A stretch of DNA of 25,517 bases. It comes from Methanomassiliicoccus sp. UBA6. GTDB taxonomy: Archaea; Thermoplasmatota; Thermoplasmata; Methanomassiliicoccales; Methanomassiliicoccaceae. Positions 14,898-21,821 of this stretch are shown here, one piece after another (positions within the stretch are counted from its first letter, which is position 1; each line of letters starts with the position of its first letter). The translations under genes were made by a program, and so were the position numbers. The stretch spans positions 26,330 through 51,846 of the forward strand of contig DAVH01000032.1 of the NCBI GenBank assembly GCA_002508545.1. Direction: 5' to 3'. The notes beneath the pieces are model-generated. The model ran no database searches, was not told where the DNA came from, and worked only from the letters and a program-made list of their open reading frames with translations.

Positions 14898-14929
14898 CAA
14901 TGGTTCTCAATATCACAAAGGGAAATGAT

Positions 14930-15223
14930 ATGATCGCGGAGTTCAGTGTCGTGCCCGTCGGCGCGGAGGAATCGGTAAGCGAGTACGTCGCGGAGTGCCT
15001 CAAGATCGTCAAGGAGAGCGGCCTGAAGTACGAGCTCACTGCTATGGCCACCATCCTGGAGGGCGACTACGACGAGGTGATGAGCGTCATTGGCAGATGC
15101 CACAAGAAGGTGCGGTCGATGACCGACCGGGTGATCACCACGGTCCGCATCGACGACCGCGAGGGCGCTGCCAACGAGATGGAGCGGAAGGTCAAGAGCG
15201 TAGAGGAAAAAATCAGGGGTTAA
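14930..15223 (+). CDS. MTH1187/YkoF-like thiamine-binding-fold protein
   Basis: A 97-residue protein of the MTH1187 (thiamine-binding, formerly DUF77) family, a ferredoxin-like fold that forms tetramers. IAEFSVVPVG opens the first strand, YELTAMATILEGDYDEVM is the second conserved block, and RCHKKVRSMTDRVITTVRIDDR is the third. It probably binds a thiamine-like or hydroxymethylpyrimidine ligand in the cytoplasm; no enzyme activity is known for the family. The start at 14930 follows AAAGGG and removes a 22-codon extension that includes the promoter. The plus-strand TATA box is about 40 bases upstream. It ends six bases from the convergent serA stop. Confidence 0.87.
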   Translation: MIAEFSVVPVGAEESVSEYVAECLKIVKESGLKYELTAMATILEGDYDEVMSVIGRCHKKVRSMTDRVITTVRIDDREGAANEMERKVKSVEEKIRG

Positions 15224-15229
15224 AGGGTT

Positions 15230-16840
15230 TCAGATCTGGAGATAGTCCCGGTTGCCTATCTTGCTGAGCTCGATGGAGCGCACCTCCTCGAACCCCTTGA
15301 CCTCGGACATCTCCTTCACCACCGCCTCGCTGACGGGGTTGTCGACGGACACCAGCATGAGCGCGCGGCCGCCCTTCTGGTCCCGCCCCAGGCCCATCCG
15401 GGCGATGTTGATGTCCCGGCTGCCCAGCATGGTGCCGATGCGGCCGATGATGCCCGGCATATCGGCGTGGACGGACATCAGGAAGTCGCCCTCCAAGGGC
15501 ATGTCGAGGTCGTACTCGTCGATGCCCAGCAGGCGGGGCTCGGAGCTGGGGAACGCCGTGCCGCGGACCTCTCTCTTCACTCCGTCGGACTGCAGGGAGA
15601 CGGAGATCATGTTGACGTAGCGCTCCGACTCCTCCACCTTCGACTCGATGATCTGGATGCCCTTCTCCTTGGCGATGATCTCGGCGTTGATGATGTTCGG
15701 CTGCTCGCCCGAGAGATTGGAGAGGACGCCCATGAGGGCGGACACCGTCAGCATCTTGGTGTCGACGGTCGCCAGATCACCGTGCACGGTCACCGTGACC
15801 TTGGCCACCGGGGCGTCGGTAAGCTGGACCGCGAACGCGCCCAGCCGCTCGGCGACCGAGATGAACGGGATGACCTTGGGGTCCATGCCCCTGACCGGGG
15901 CGTTGACCGCGTTGGAGATGCGCTTGTCCAGCAGGAACATCTTGACGTGCTCGGCCATTTCCACCGACACCTTCTCCTGCGCCTCCCTGGTCGAGGCCCC
16001 TAGATGCGGGGTGACCACGATATTGTCCAGGGTCAGCAGCTTCGAGCCGGTGGGCGGCTCCTTGGTGAATACGTCCAGCGCAGCGCCGGCGATCTTCTTC
16101 TCCTTGAGCGCCTCGTACAGCGCGTCCTCGTCGATCAGCTCGCCCCTCGCCACGTTCAGGATCACGGCGTTGGGCTTCATCTTGGCGATGAGTTCCTTCG
16201 AGATCAGGTGGTGGGTGCTCGGGGTCAGAGCGGCGTGGATGGTGATGACATCGGCCTCCTCTATCACCTGCTCCAGCGGCATCAGGCGGACGCCGAGCTT
16301 CACCGCCACCTCGGGCGGGATGTACGGGTCGTAGCCGACGAGCTTCATCTGGAAGGACTTGGCGCGCTTGGCGACCTCGCCGCCCACGCGACCGATGCCC
16401 ACGATGCCCAGCGTCTTCCCGTTCAGCTCGAAGCCGGTGAACTTGGAGCGCTTCCACTCGCCCCTCTTCAGGGAGGCGTCGGCCCACACGATGTTGCGGG
16501 CCAGGGCCATCATCAAGGCCATGGTGTGCTCGGCCGCGGACATGATGTTCGCCGAGGGGGTGTTCATGACCAGTATGCCCCGGCGGGTGGCGGCCTTGAC
16601 GTCGACGTTGTCCACGCCCACGCCGGCGCGGCCCACGACCTTCAAGTTCTTCCCCGCCTCGATCACGTCGGCGGTGACCTTGGTCCCGGACCGGATGATC
16701 AGGGCGTCGTAGTCGCCGATGATCTTGATCAGTTCCTCGTGAGGCAGGTTGGGCTTGACGTCCACCTGGACCTGCCCGCCCTTCCTCAGCATCTCCAGGC
16801 CCTCGGCCGAGAGCTCGTCCGTTACCAGCAGCTTTATCAT
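15230..16840 (-). CDS. serA: D-3-phosphoglycerate dehydrogenase
   Basis: A 536-residue long-form SerA catalysing the first step of serine synthesis, oxidation of 3-phosphoglycerate. The substrate domain holds RAGVGVDN (71-78), the NAD fold GIVGIGRVGG (145-154), and the catalytic triad is R232 (NVARGELID), E261 and H279 (TPHLGAST). An intervening ASB domain (about 310-455) and a C-terminal ACT domain (about 460-536, VHADMPGIIGRIGTMLG) suggest feedback control by serine. The ATG overlaps the preceding aminotransferase stop as ATGA. The length fits the long archaeal/actinobacterial type. Confidence 0.96.
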   Translation of the reverse strand: MIKLLVTDELSAEGLEMLRKGGQVQVDVKPNLPHEELIKIIGDYDALIIRSGTKVTADVIEAGKNLKVVGRAGVGVDNVDVKAATRRGILVMNTPSANIMSAAEHTMALMMALARNIVWADASLKRGEWKRSKFTGFELNGKTLGIVGIGRVGGEVAKRAKSFQMKLVGYDPYIPPEVAVKLGVRLMPLEQVIEEADVITIHAALTPSTHHLISKELIAKMKPNAVILNVARGELIDEDALYEALKEKKIAGAALDVFTKEPPTGSKLLTLDNIVVTPHLGASTREAQEKVSVEMAEHVKMFLLDKRISNAVNAPVRGMDPKVIPFISVAERLGAFAVQLTDAPVAKVTVTVHGDLATVDTKMLTVSALMGVLSNLSGEQPNIINAEIIAKEKGIQIIESKVEESERYVNMISVSLQSDGVKREVRGTAFPSSEPRLLGIDEYDLDMPLEGDFLMSVHADMPGIIGRIGTMLGSRDINIARMGLGRDQKGGRALMLVSVDNPVSEAVVKEMSEVKGFEEVRSIELSKIGNRDYLQI

Positions 16841-17907
16841 CTTGTCGCCTCCAGGACCTCGTCCATGTTCTTGAGCAGGCCGCGGACCTCCGCCGGGGTC
16901 AGGTCGCCCATGTGGCCGACCCTGAACGTCGTTTCCTTGATGTCCCCGTAGCCGTTAGAGATCTCGCACCCGCGCTCCTTCAGCCCCTTGTTGAGCTTGC
17001 TGAAGTCAATGTCGCCACGGTTTATGACTGTAATGGTGTCCGACAGGTGGCCGGGCTCGGCGAACAGGCCGTGGTGCGCCCTCGCCCAGTTCCGAACCAG
17101 CTCGGCCATCTCCTTGTGGCGCTCGTACCGCGCGGACATGCCCTCCTTCAGCATCCGTTCCAGCTGGAAGTCGAGGGCGTACATCAATGATACCGGGGGA
17201 GTGGTGAGGGAGTAGTTCTTGTCGGCCATCTTCTTCATCTGCACGAGGTCGAAGTAATAGCCGCGGTGGGGCACCGTCTTGGCCTTCTCCAGGAGGCGGT
17301 CGGAGCAGCACATGATCGCCAGCCCGGGCGGGAGGGCCAGCGCCTTCTGGGTCCCGAACACCAGCGCGTCCAGGTCGAGCTCCTTGATGCGCAGGTCGGT
17401 CCCGAAGACCGCGGTGACGCCGTCCACGAAGATCAACGGATCGTGCTTCTCCCGGATGCCCTTCACGATGTCGGCCACCGGGTTCAGCACCCCGGTGCTG
17501 CTCTCGTTGGACACCATGGTCACGGCCTCGGTGCGGTCATCGATCGCACCTTCCAGGTCGGACGGCCGGACCGCCTTCCCCCAGGGGGCGTTGACCTTGC
17601 GCACCTCCTTGCCGTTCTCCGTGCCGATGCCTTGCCAGCGATCGCCGAAGGAGCCGTTGGACACCCCGACCATGCTGCGGTTGACGCCGCTCCTGACGCA
17701 GCCCTCGAGCAGCCCGGAGGCGGAAGCGGGGGACATCAGGATGTTCATGTCGGTGTCCAGGGCCTTGTGGAGCTTCTCCACTATGCCCTCCTGTAGCTGT
17801 TCGAACGCCTTGCTGCGATGGGTAATCATCGGCTTGGTCATGGCCTCGAGGACCTCTTTGCGGACCTCGACCGGACCTACGGTGAAGAGAGTGTGATTCA
17901 CAGACAT
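16837..17907 (-). CDS. Class V aminotransferase, probable phosphoserine aminotransferase (AGAT-like)
   Basis: A 356-residue PLP enzyme of the alanine-glyoxylate/serine-pyruvate type. LFTVGPVEV is the family start, NESSTG (134-139) replaces the usual HxETSTG, D162 sits in IFVDGVTAVFG, and the PLP-lysine is K188 in FGTQKALALPPG. Coupling to serA by ATGA overlap strongly suggests it transaminates 3-phosphohydroxypyruvate, as does the related methanogen enzyme MJ0959, in place of a classical SerC. The start at 17907 follows GGAGG ten bases upstream; the in-frame ATG at 17982 would add 25 Pro/Arg-rich residues not expected in the family. Alanine-glyoxylate activity remains possible. Confidence 0.9.
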   Translation of the reverse strand: MSVNHTLFTVGPVEVRKEVLEAMTKPMITHRSKAFEQLQEGIVEKLHKALDTDMNILMSPASASGLLEGCVRSGVNRSMVGVSNGSFGDRWQGIGTENGKEVRKVNAPWGKAVRPSDLEGAIDDRTEAVTMVSNESSTGVLNPVADIVKGIREKHDPLIFVDGVTAVFGTDLRIKELDLDALVFGTQKALALPPGLAIMCCSDRLLEKAKTVPHRGYYFDLVQMKKMADKNYSLTTPPVSLMYALDFQLERMLKEGMSARYERHKEMAELVRNWARAHHGLFAEPGHLSDTITVINRGDIDFSKLNKGLKERGCEISNGYGDIKETTFRVGHMGDLTPAEVRGLLKNMDEVLEATR

Positions 17908-17929
17908 CCCCCAAAAGCCTCCGGGCGGT

Positions 17930-18091
17930 TCAGGCGCTGCAGGAGGGCGATAGGGACGCCTGATAGCGTCCTCCGCATCCACTTCCAGACCCGTATCCGC
18001 CGGTGGCGGCCATCATGGCCAGCATGCGCCCTGCCCCTGGCAATGCCAGATATGGAAAATCCATCTTGATGGGCATGACATCCCGTGGCAT
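17930..18091 (-). CDS. Putative 53-codon leader ORF of the serine operon
   Basis: This minus-strand frame starts at an ATG about 26-37 bases after a TATA box (18117-18128) and ends at a TGA 22 bases before the aminotransferase start. The first half is Met/Pro-rich, and the last 24 residues hold six Ser, seven Gly and two Cys (for example GGYGSGSGCGG and SLSPSCSA). No homology is known. It could be a regulatory leader peptide or chance translation of a GC-rich leader. Confidence 0.25.
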   Translation of the reverse strand: MPRDVMPIKMDFPYLALPGAGRMLAMMAATGGYGSGSGCGGRYQASLSPSCSA

Positions 18092-18116
18092 GACGCTCCC
18101 CGGTATCACGGAGAGT

Positions 18117-18128
18117 CAAATATATACC
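18117..18128 (-). promoter_or_regulatory. TATA box of serine operon
   Basis: GGTATATATTTG on the minus strand is a strong box A. Initiation about 26 bases downstream would leave a leader of about 185 bases before the aminotransferase ATG, unusually long for this window. Confidence 0.55.
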
Positions 18129-18156
18129 TTACTGTGACGGCGCCGCCCGTGGAAGC

Positions 18157-18516
18157 TCACTTGGCCTTCTTGGAGCCCCCGGCGGACTTCGCCTGGGATT
18201 GAGCGGGCTGGAGCAGCTTCTCGTCCCTGGCCAGCGCCTCCTTCAGTGTCTCCAGCTGCACCATTTCCACGTCGAATATGTCGGCGAACGGCAGGGCGGC
18301 GATGGTATTGTCCAGGGTCTCCTCGTCCTCCACGCTCATGATGAAGGCCGCCGAGCGCTGGCCGCCGAAGAAGCCTCCGCTGAGCATGCCATCCCTCTCC
18401 ATGTCCAGCAGCATCTTGATGCCGGGAATGATCTTCCCGCTGACTATCTCCCGGTTCTCTTCCTCGGTCTCTCCCACGCCGTCATCGCGGAGCTTCATCA
18501 ACACCAGGTATTCCAT
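18157..18516 (-). CDS. Dimeric alpha/beta-barrel (muconolactone-isomerase-like) protein, copy 1
   Basis: A 119-residue protein with the beta-alpha-beta-beta-alpha-beta layout of small dimeric ferredoxin-like barrels. YLVLMKLR is the first strand, GGFFGGQRSAAFIM (47-60) the central hairpin and IFDVEMVQL the last strand. It is paralogous to the next gene upstream, sharing the GGFF-x-GQRS core, ALPF/SLPM before the last strand and a C-terminal helix with LxRD. It has an extra Lys/Ala/Ser-rich tail (last 18 residues). Muconolactone isomerase is the nearest fold, but its pathway is absent, so a ligand-binding or stress role is as likely. A TATA-like GGCATATCATA is centred about 35 bases upstream. 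Confidence 0.7.
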   Translation of the reverse strand: MEYLVLMKLRDDGVGETEEENREIVSGKIIPGIKMLLDMERDGMLSGGFFGGQRSAAFIMSVEDEETLDNTIAALPFADIFDVEMVQLETLKEALARDEKLLQPAQSQAKSAGGSKKAK

Positions 18517-18564
18517 CGTTGCACCGGTCCTTCCATGCAGTTTCGGTATGATATGCCTTGCCCA

Positions 18565-18906
18565 TCAAAGACCGGCCGCGGTCTTTATCTCCTGAACGAT
18601 CCTGCGGTCCCTCTCCAGGGCGGAGCCGATCCTCTGGACGGGGGCGACGTCTACCTCGTACACTCCCATCATCGGCAGGGACGCCAGCATCTGGTCGAGC
18701 TCCAGGTTGTCCTCCGCCTCGATGATCATGGTTCCCGACCGCTGTCCCTCGAAGAAACCCCCCATCACCTTGTGCTCTTTCTCCCATCTTGCCAGCATCT
18801 CCAGCGAGGGAATTATCTGGTCGGTGAGCATGTACACGGCCTCTTCCGATGATCCGCCGTAAGACTCCTCCCGCAGCTTGAACGCCACAACGTATTGCTC
18901 GCTCAC
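18565..18906 (-). CDS. Dimeric alpha/beta-barrel protein, copy 2
   Basis: A 113-residue paralogue of the 18157-18516 product, sharing GGFFEGQRSGTMII (49-62), a YVVAFKLRE first strand and VYEVDVAPV near the end. It lacks the basic tail. GTG at 18906 is chosen over the ATG at 18924 because a TATA box overlapping the ATPase stop (18928-18936) is centred 26 bases upstream, fitting a leaderless start, and the homologous copy begins at the same point in the fold. Tandem paralogues with separate TATA boxes may form hetero- or homodimers. Function unknown. Confidence 0.7.
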   Translation of the reverse strand: MSEQYVVAFKLREESYGGSSEEAVYMLTDQIIPSLEMLARWEKEHKVMGGFFEGQRSGTMIIEAEDNLELDQMLASLPMMGVYEVDVAPVQRIGSALERDRRIVQEIKTAAGL

Positions 18907-18927
18907 GCACCTACTTTGGAACATGCG

Positions 18928-18936
18928 TTATTTATC
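18928..18936 (-). promoter_or_regulatory. TATA box overlapping the ATPase stop codon
   Basis: GATAAATAA on the minus strand contains the TAA stop of the P-type ATPase and is centred 26 bases before the GTG at 18906. Confidence 0.5.
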
Positions 18937-21489
18937 GTTTCTTCGGAGAGCGGCCTTCACCGCCTCCATCCAGAAGGTGCCGGCGATCGAGAGCACGATG
19001 ATCAGCGCCCACATTTCCGGAGGGAGGGATGTCGTCTTCACCGCCTCGTGGAGGAAGGGCACCTCGGTCGCAAGCACGGCGAAGAGGATCGCGGCGACCC
19101 CCCATGCGACCATGGTGCGGTTGCTCAGCGGGCCCAGGAGGTACATCGGCTGCCGCTCCGAGCGCATGTTGAGCGCCAGCAGCACGTGGGCGACGAGCCA
19201 GGTGGCGAAGGCGGTGGTCTGCGCCGTCACCACGTCTCCGTAGCCGGTCCACGCCGCATAGTAGGCGGCGAACACCGCGGTGAACAGGCCGACCGCGGAG
19301 GCGAAGATCGAGATGATCATCCGGCGATTCAGGAAGGAGGCCCGGGGGTCGCGGGGAGGGAGGCGCATGATGTCCCCCTCCGCCCTCTCGGCGACGAAGG
19401 CCGCCGACGCCCCCAGGTCCATGAACAGCTCCATGAGGATGATCTGCAGCGGGGTGAAGGGGACGTCCAGCTGTACGACCACCGCGGCCAAGGCGACGGA
19501 GATTAGGGCGACCTTGCACGCCAGGTAGTATCGCACCCCCTTGGTGAGGTTGGCGAACAGCTTCCGCCCCTCCCGTACCGCCCGGACAATGGTGTTGAAG
19601 TTGTTGTCCGCCAGCACCATGTCCGCCGCCTCCCTCGCGACGTCCGTTCCGCCCTGCCCCATCGCCACGCCGATGTCCGCGGCTGCGAGGGCGGGAGCGT
19701 CGTTGATGCCGTCGCCGGTCACCGCCACCCGGTCCCCCCGTGCCCGCAGCGCCTTCACGATGCGCAGCTTCTGCTCCGGAGTGGTCCGGGCGAAGATCCC
19801 TACCGACCCGGCCTCCTCGCTCAGCGCGGCGTCGTCCATCGTATCCACGTCCTCTCCGGTGAGCACCCGGCCGACCGGCAGACCCACCTGCTCGGCCACC
19901 GCCGTCGCGGTGAGAGGGTGGTCCCCGGTGATCATGACCGGCCGTATGCCGGCCCCGATGACGGCGTCGATCGCTTCCCTGGCCTCCCGGCGGGGAGGGT
20001 CGAAGAGGCCGATCGCTCCGACGAAAGTGGTCCCGGCGGCGGTGCCCTCGGCCACCCCCAGCACCCGGAGGCCCCTGGCGGCCATGCCCTCCATCCTTCT
20101 CGATATCTCTTCCCTCGCTCCGTCGTCCAGCTCCTCGGTCTCGCCGTTCCTCTTGTAGCTGGAGCAGGCACCGAGCACGGCCTCGGGAGAGCCCTTGATG
20201 ATCTCTCGACGGCCTTCCGGGCCGGACACGGTCACCGACATCCGCTTCAGCACGCTGTCGAACGGCATCTCCGAGATCACCGCCTCCCGCTCGCGGACGC
20301 CGTCGATGTCGACGCCTTCCCTCGAGGCCTCCTCCAGGATGGCCACGTCGGTCGGGTCCCCGGTGAAGCCCTCGCGGGACGCGCGGGCATGATTGACCAG
20401 GGACGCCAGGGCCAGGAGCTCCCGCCGGGGACCGAGGACCTCCCGGACCTCCAGGCGGTTCTCGGTCAGCGTTCCCGTCTTGTCGGCGCAGATAGCCGTC
20501 ACCGCGCCGAGGGACTCCACCGCCTGCAGCCTCTTGACCACCGCGTTCTGCCGGGAGAGCCGGTAGCCCCCCAGGGCCAGTACCATGGTGATTATTATGG
20601 GCAGCTCCTCGGGGATCGTGGCGAAGGCCAGGGAGAGCGCTGTGAGCACCATGGTCTGGGGGTCCTGCCCGTTGAGCAGCCATGCGAGAAGGGGGACGAG
20701 GAGAGAGAACGCCAGCGCCAGCACGACCATCCACTTCGTCAGGTCCTTCATCGCCAGCTGCAGGATGGTACGGGGAGGCCGCTCGCCGCGGGCCAGAGCG
20801 GAGATGCGGCCCAGCTCGGTGTCCATGCCAGTGGCCACCACCACCGCCCGGCCCAGCCCGCGCACCGTCAAGGTGCCGGTGTAGACCATGTTGGTCCTCT
20901 CCACTAAAGGAACGTCCCCGACGGCCCGCGAATCCTTCTCCACCGGCAACGGCTCCCCGGTGAGCGAGGACTCGTCGACCGCGAGGCCTCTCGAATTGAT
21001 CACTCTGGCGTCGGCGGGGACCCTCCCTCCGCGGTCCAGGATGATGATGTCCCCGGGGACGATGTCTTCCACCGGGACCTCGGCCTCCCTGCCACCCCGG
21101 ACCACGATGGCGCTGGGCTGGGAGAGCGCGTTCAGGGCCTGTATGGCCTTTTTTGCCTTCAGCTCGTTGCGGACCTCCACCGCGACCAGGGCGGCTATCA
21201 CCGCGAAGATGGTCACGGCGTCCTCCGGCTCGCCGAGGATCGAGTACAGGACACCGATGGACAGCAGCAGGAGGATCATGGGCTCGGTGATCTCCTCGGC
21301 CGCGACCTCCCACCACCTGACCTCCTTGGCCGGTGACAGCACGTTCCTTCCGCGGGCGCGCAGGCGGGAGGCGGCCTCGTCCGGGGACAGCCCATCGGGT
21401 GAGGTGGCGATGGCGCTCATCACATCTGCGGCCTCGCGGGCATGCCATCCTCCATCCGGTCTGCTCACCGTTCGCGTGGGCCCTCCCAT
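18928..21489 (-). CDS. P2-type cation-transporting ATPase
   Basis: An 853-residue P-type ATPase with the SERCA/PMA-like layout of 10 TM helices and an N-terminal cation_ATPase_N domain. The phosphorylated aspartate is D336 (DKTGTLT), the actuator motif is TGEP (177-180, a variant of TGES), the hinge is TGDGINDAP (591-599), and PEELP (293-297) lies in M4. Against SERCA, E309 is kept (E294) and D800 is kept (D691). N768, E771, N796 and T799 become K659, L662, E687 and M690, so a two-calcium site is unlikely and the ion is unknown. A TATA box lies about 33 bases before the ATG at 21489. Confidence 0.93.
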   Translation of the reverse strand: MGGPTRTVSRPDGGWHAREAADVMSAIATSPDGLSPDEAASRLRARGRNVLSPAKEVRWWEVAAEEITEPMILLLLSIGVLYSILGEPEDAVTIFAVIAALVAVEVRNELKAKKAIQALNALSQPSAIVVRGGREAEVPVEDIVPGDIIILDRGGRVPADARVINSRGLAVDESSLTGEPLPVEKDSRAVGDVPLVERTNMVYTGTLTVRGLGRAVVVATGMDTELGRISALARGERPPRTILQLAMKDLTKWMVVLALAFSLLVPLLAWLLNGQDPQTMVLTALSLAFATIPEELPIIITMVLALGGYRLSRQNAVVKRLQAVESLGAVTAICADKTGTLTENRLEVREVLGPRRELLALASLVNHARASREGFTGDPTDVAILEEASREGVDIDGVREREAVISEMPFDSVLKRMSVTVSGPEGRREIIKGSPEAVLGACSSYKRNGETEELDDGAREEISRRMEGMAARGLRVLGVAEGTAAGTTFVGAIGLFDPPRREAREAIDAVIGAGIRPVMITGDHPLTATAVAEQVGLPVGRVLTGEDVDTMDDAALSEEAGSVGIFARTTPEQKLRIVKALRARGDRVAVTGDGINDAPALAAADIGVAMGQGGTDVAREAADMVLADNNFNTIVRAVREGRKLFANLTKGVRYYLACKVALISVALAAVVVQLDVPFTPLQIILMELFMDLGASAAFVAERAEGDIMRLPPRDPRASFLNRRMIISIFASAVGLFTAVFAAYYAAWTGYGDVVTAQTTAFATWLVAHVLLALNMRSERQPMYLLGPLSNRTMVAWGVAAILFAVLATEVPFLHEAVKTTSLPPEMWALIIVLSIAGTFWMEAVKAALRRNDK

Positions 21490-21517
21490 GGCCGTTGAAC
21501 TATGTCCAGATGAAATC

Positions 21518-21526
21518 CTTATATCC
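21518..21526 (-). promoter_or_regulatory. TATA box of P-type ATPase
   Basis: GGATATAAG on the minus strand is centred about 33 bases upstream of the ATG at 21489; no Shine-Dalgarno precedes that ATG. Confidence 0.5.
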
Positions 21527-21540
21527 TTTCCCGGAGCAGG

Positions 21541-21672
21541 TTACTAAAAAGGCCGGGAGGGGAATGGAGTCAATCTGGAGGATTGAAGTGCGAGCATGTC
21601 ACCAACCCCCTGCCGGGTTGAGAGTTGAAAATAAGTTCAAAGATAATAATATTTGTGAGGCCGAACGACGCG
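21541..21672. other. Non-coding spacer
   Basis: Part of the 320-base gene-free stretch 21490-21809. The left end (21490-21540) holds the ATPase promoter and the right end (21673-21809) the symporter 3' hairpins. I see no ORF, RNA gene or repeat in this middle part. Its centre (about 21625-21660) is AT-rich. Confidence 0.5.
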
Positions 21673-21762
21673 CCTTTTTTGGTTCGACCGCCGCCAGGTC
21701 GAAAAAAAGGGCCCCATGCGCCGTTGGGTCATGGTGGGGCGCCAGGCCGGTTCCGGCGCCCC
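21673..21762 (-). terminator. Terminator hairpins downstream of symporter
   Basis: In the symporter's direction there is first a perfect 8-bp GC stem, GGGGCGCC/GGCGCCCC with an 11-base loop (21736-21762), then a run of seven T (21702-21708). A second hairpin follows (21673-21710) with TTCGACC/GGTCGAA flanked by pairing T and A tracts. The second hairpin ends in a T-run on either strand, so it could terminate transcription in both directions. Confidence 0.7.
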
Positions 21763-21799
21763 GGGAGGGCGGCGCGGGGTCGCCCGGCCGCCGTCCTTG

Positions 21800-21821
21800 A
21801 CCGCGGAGATCACTCCGCGGT
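21800..21821 (-). repeat. Perfect hairpin with the symporter stop codon in its loop
   Basis: ACCGCGGAG (21800-21808) pairs perfectly with CTCCGCGGT (21813-21821). The four-base loop reads TGAT on the minus strand and contains the symporter TGA (21810-21812). Confidence 0.85.

Noticed and set aside
15224..15229. Terminator between the convergent MTH1187-type and serA genes
   Set aside because: Only six bases separate the stops, and no stem with a T-run is visible there.
18932..21448. 838-codon second minus-strand frame within the ATPase gene
   Set aside because: Arg/Gly/Pro-rich translation typical of the +1 frame in GC-rich DNA; the other frame has all P-type ATPase motifs.
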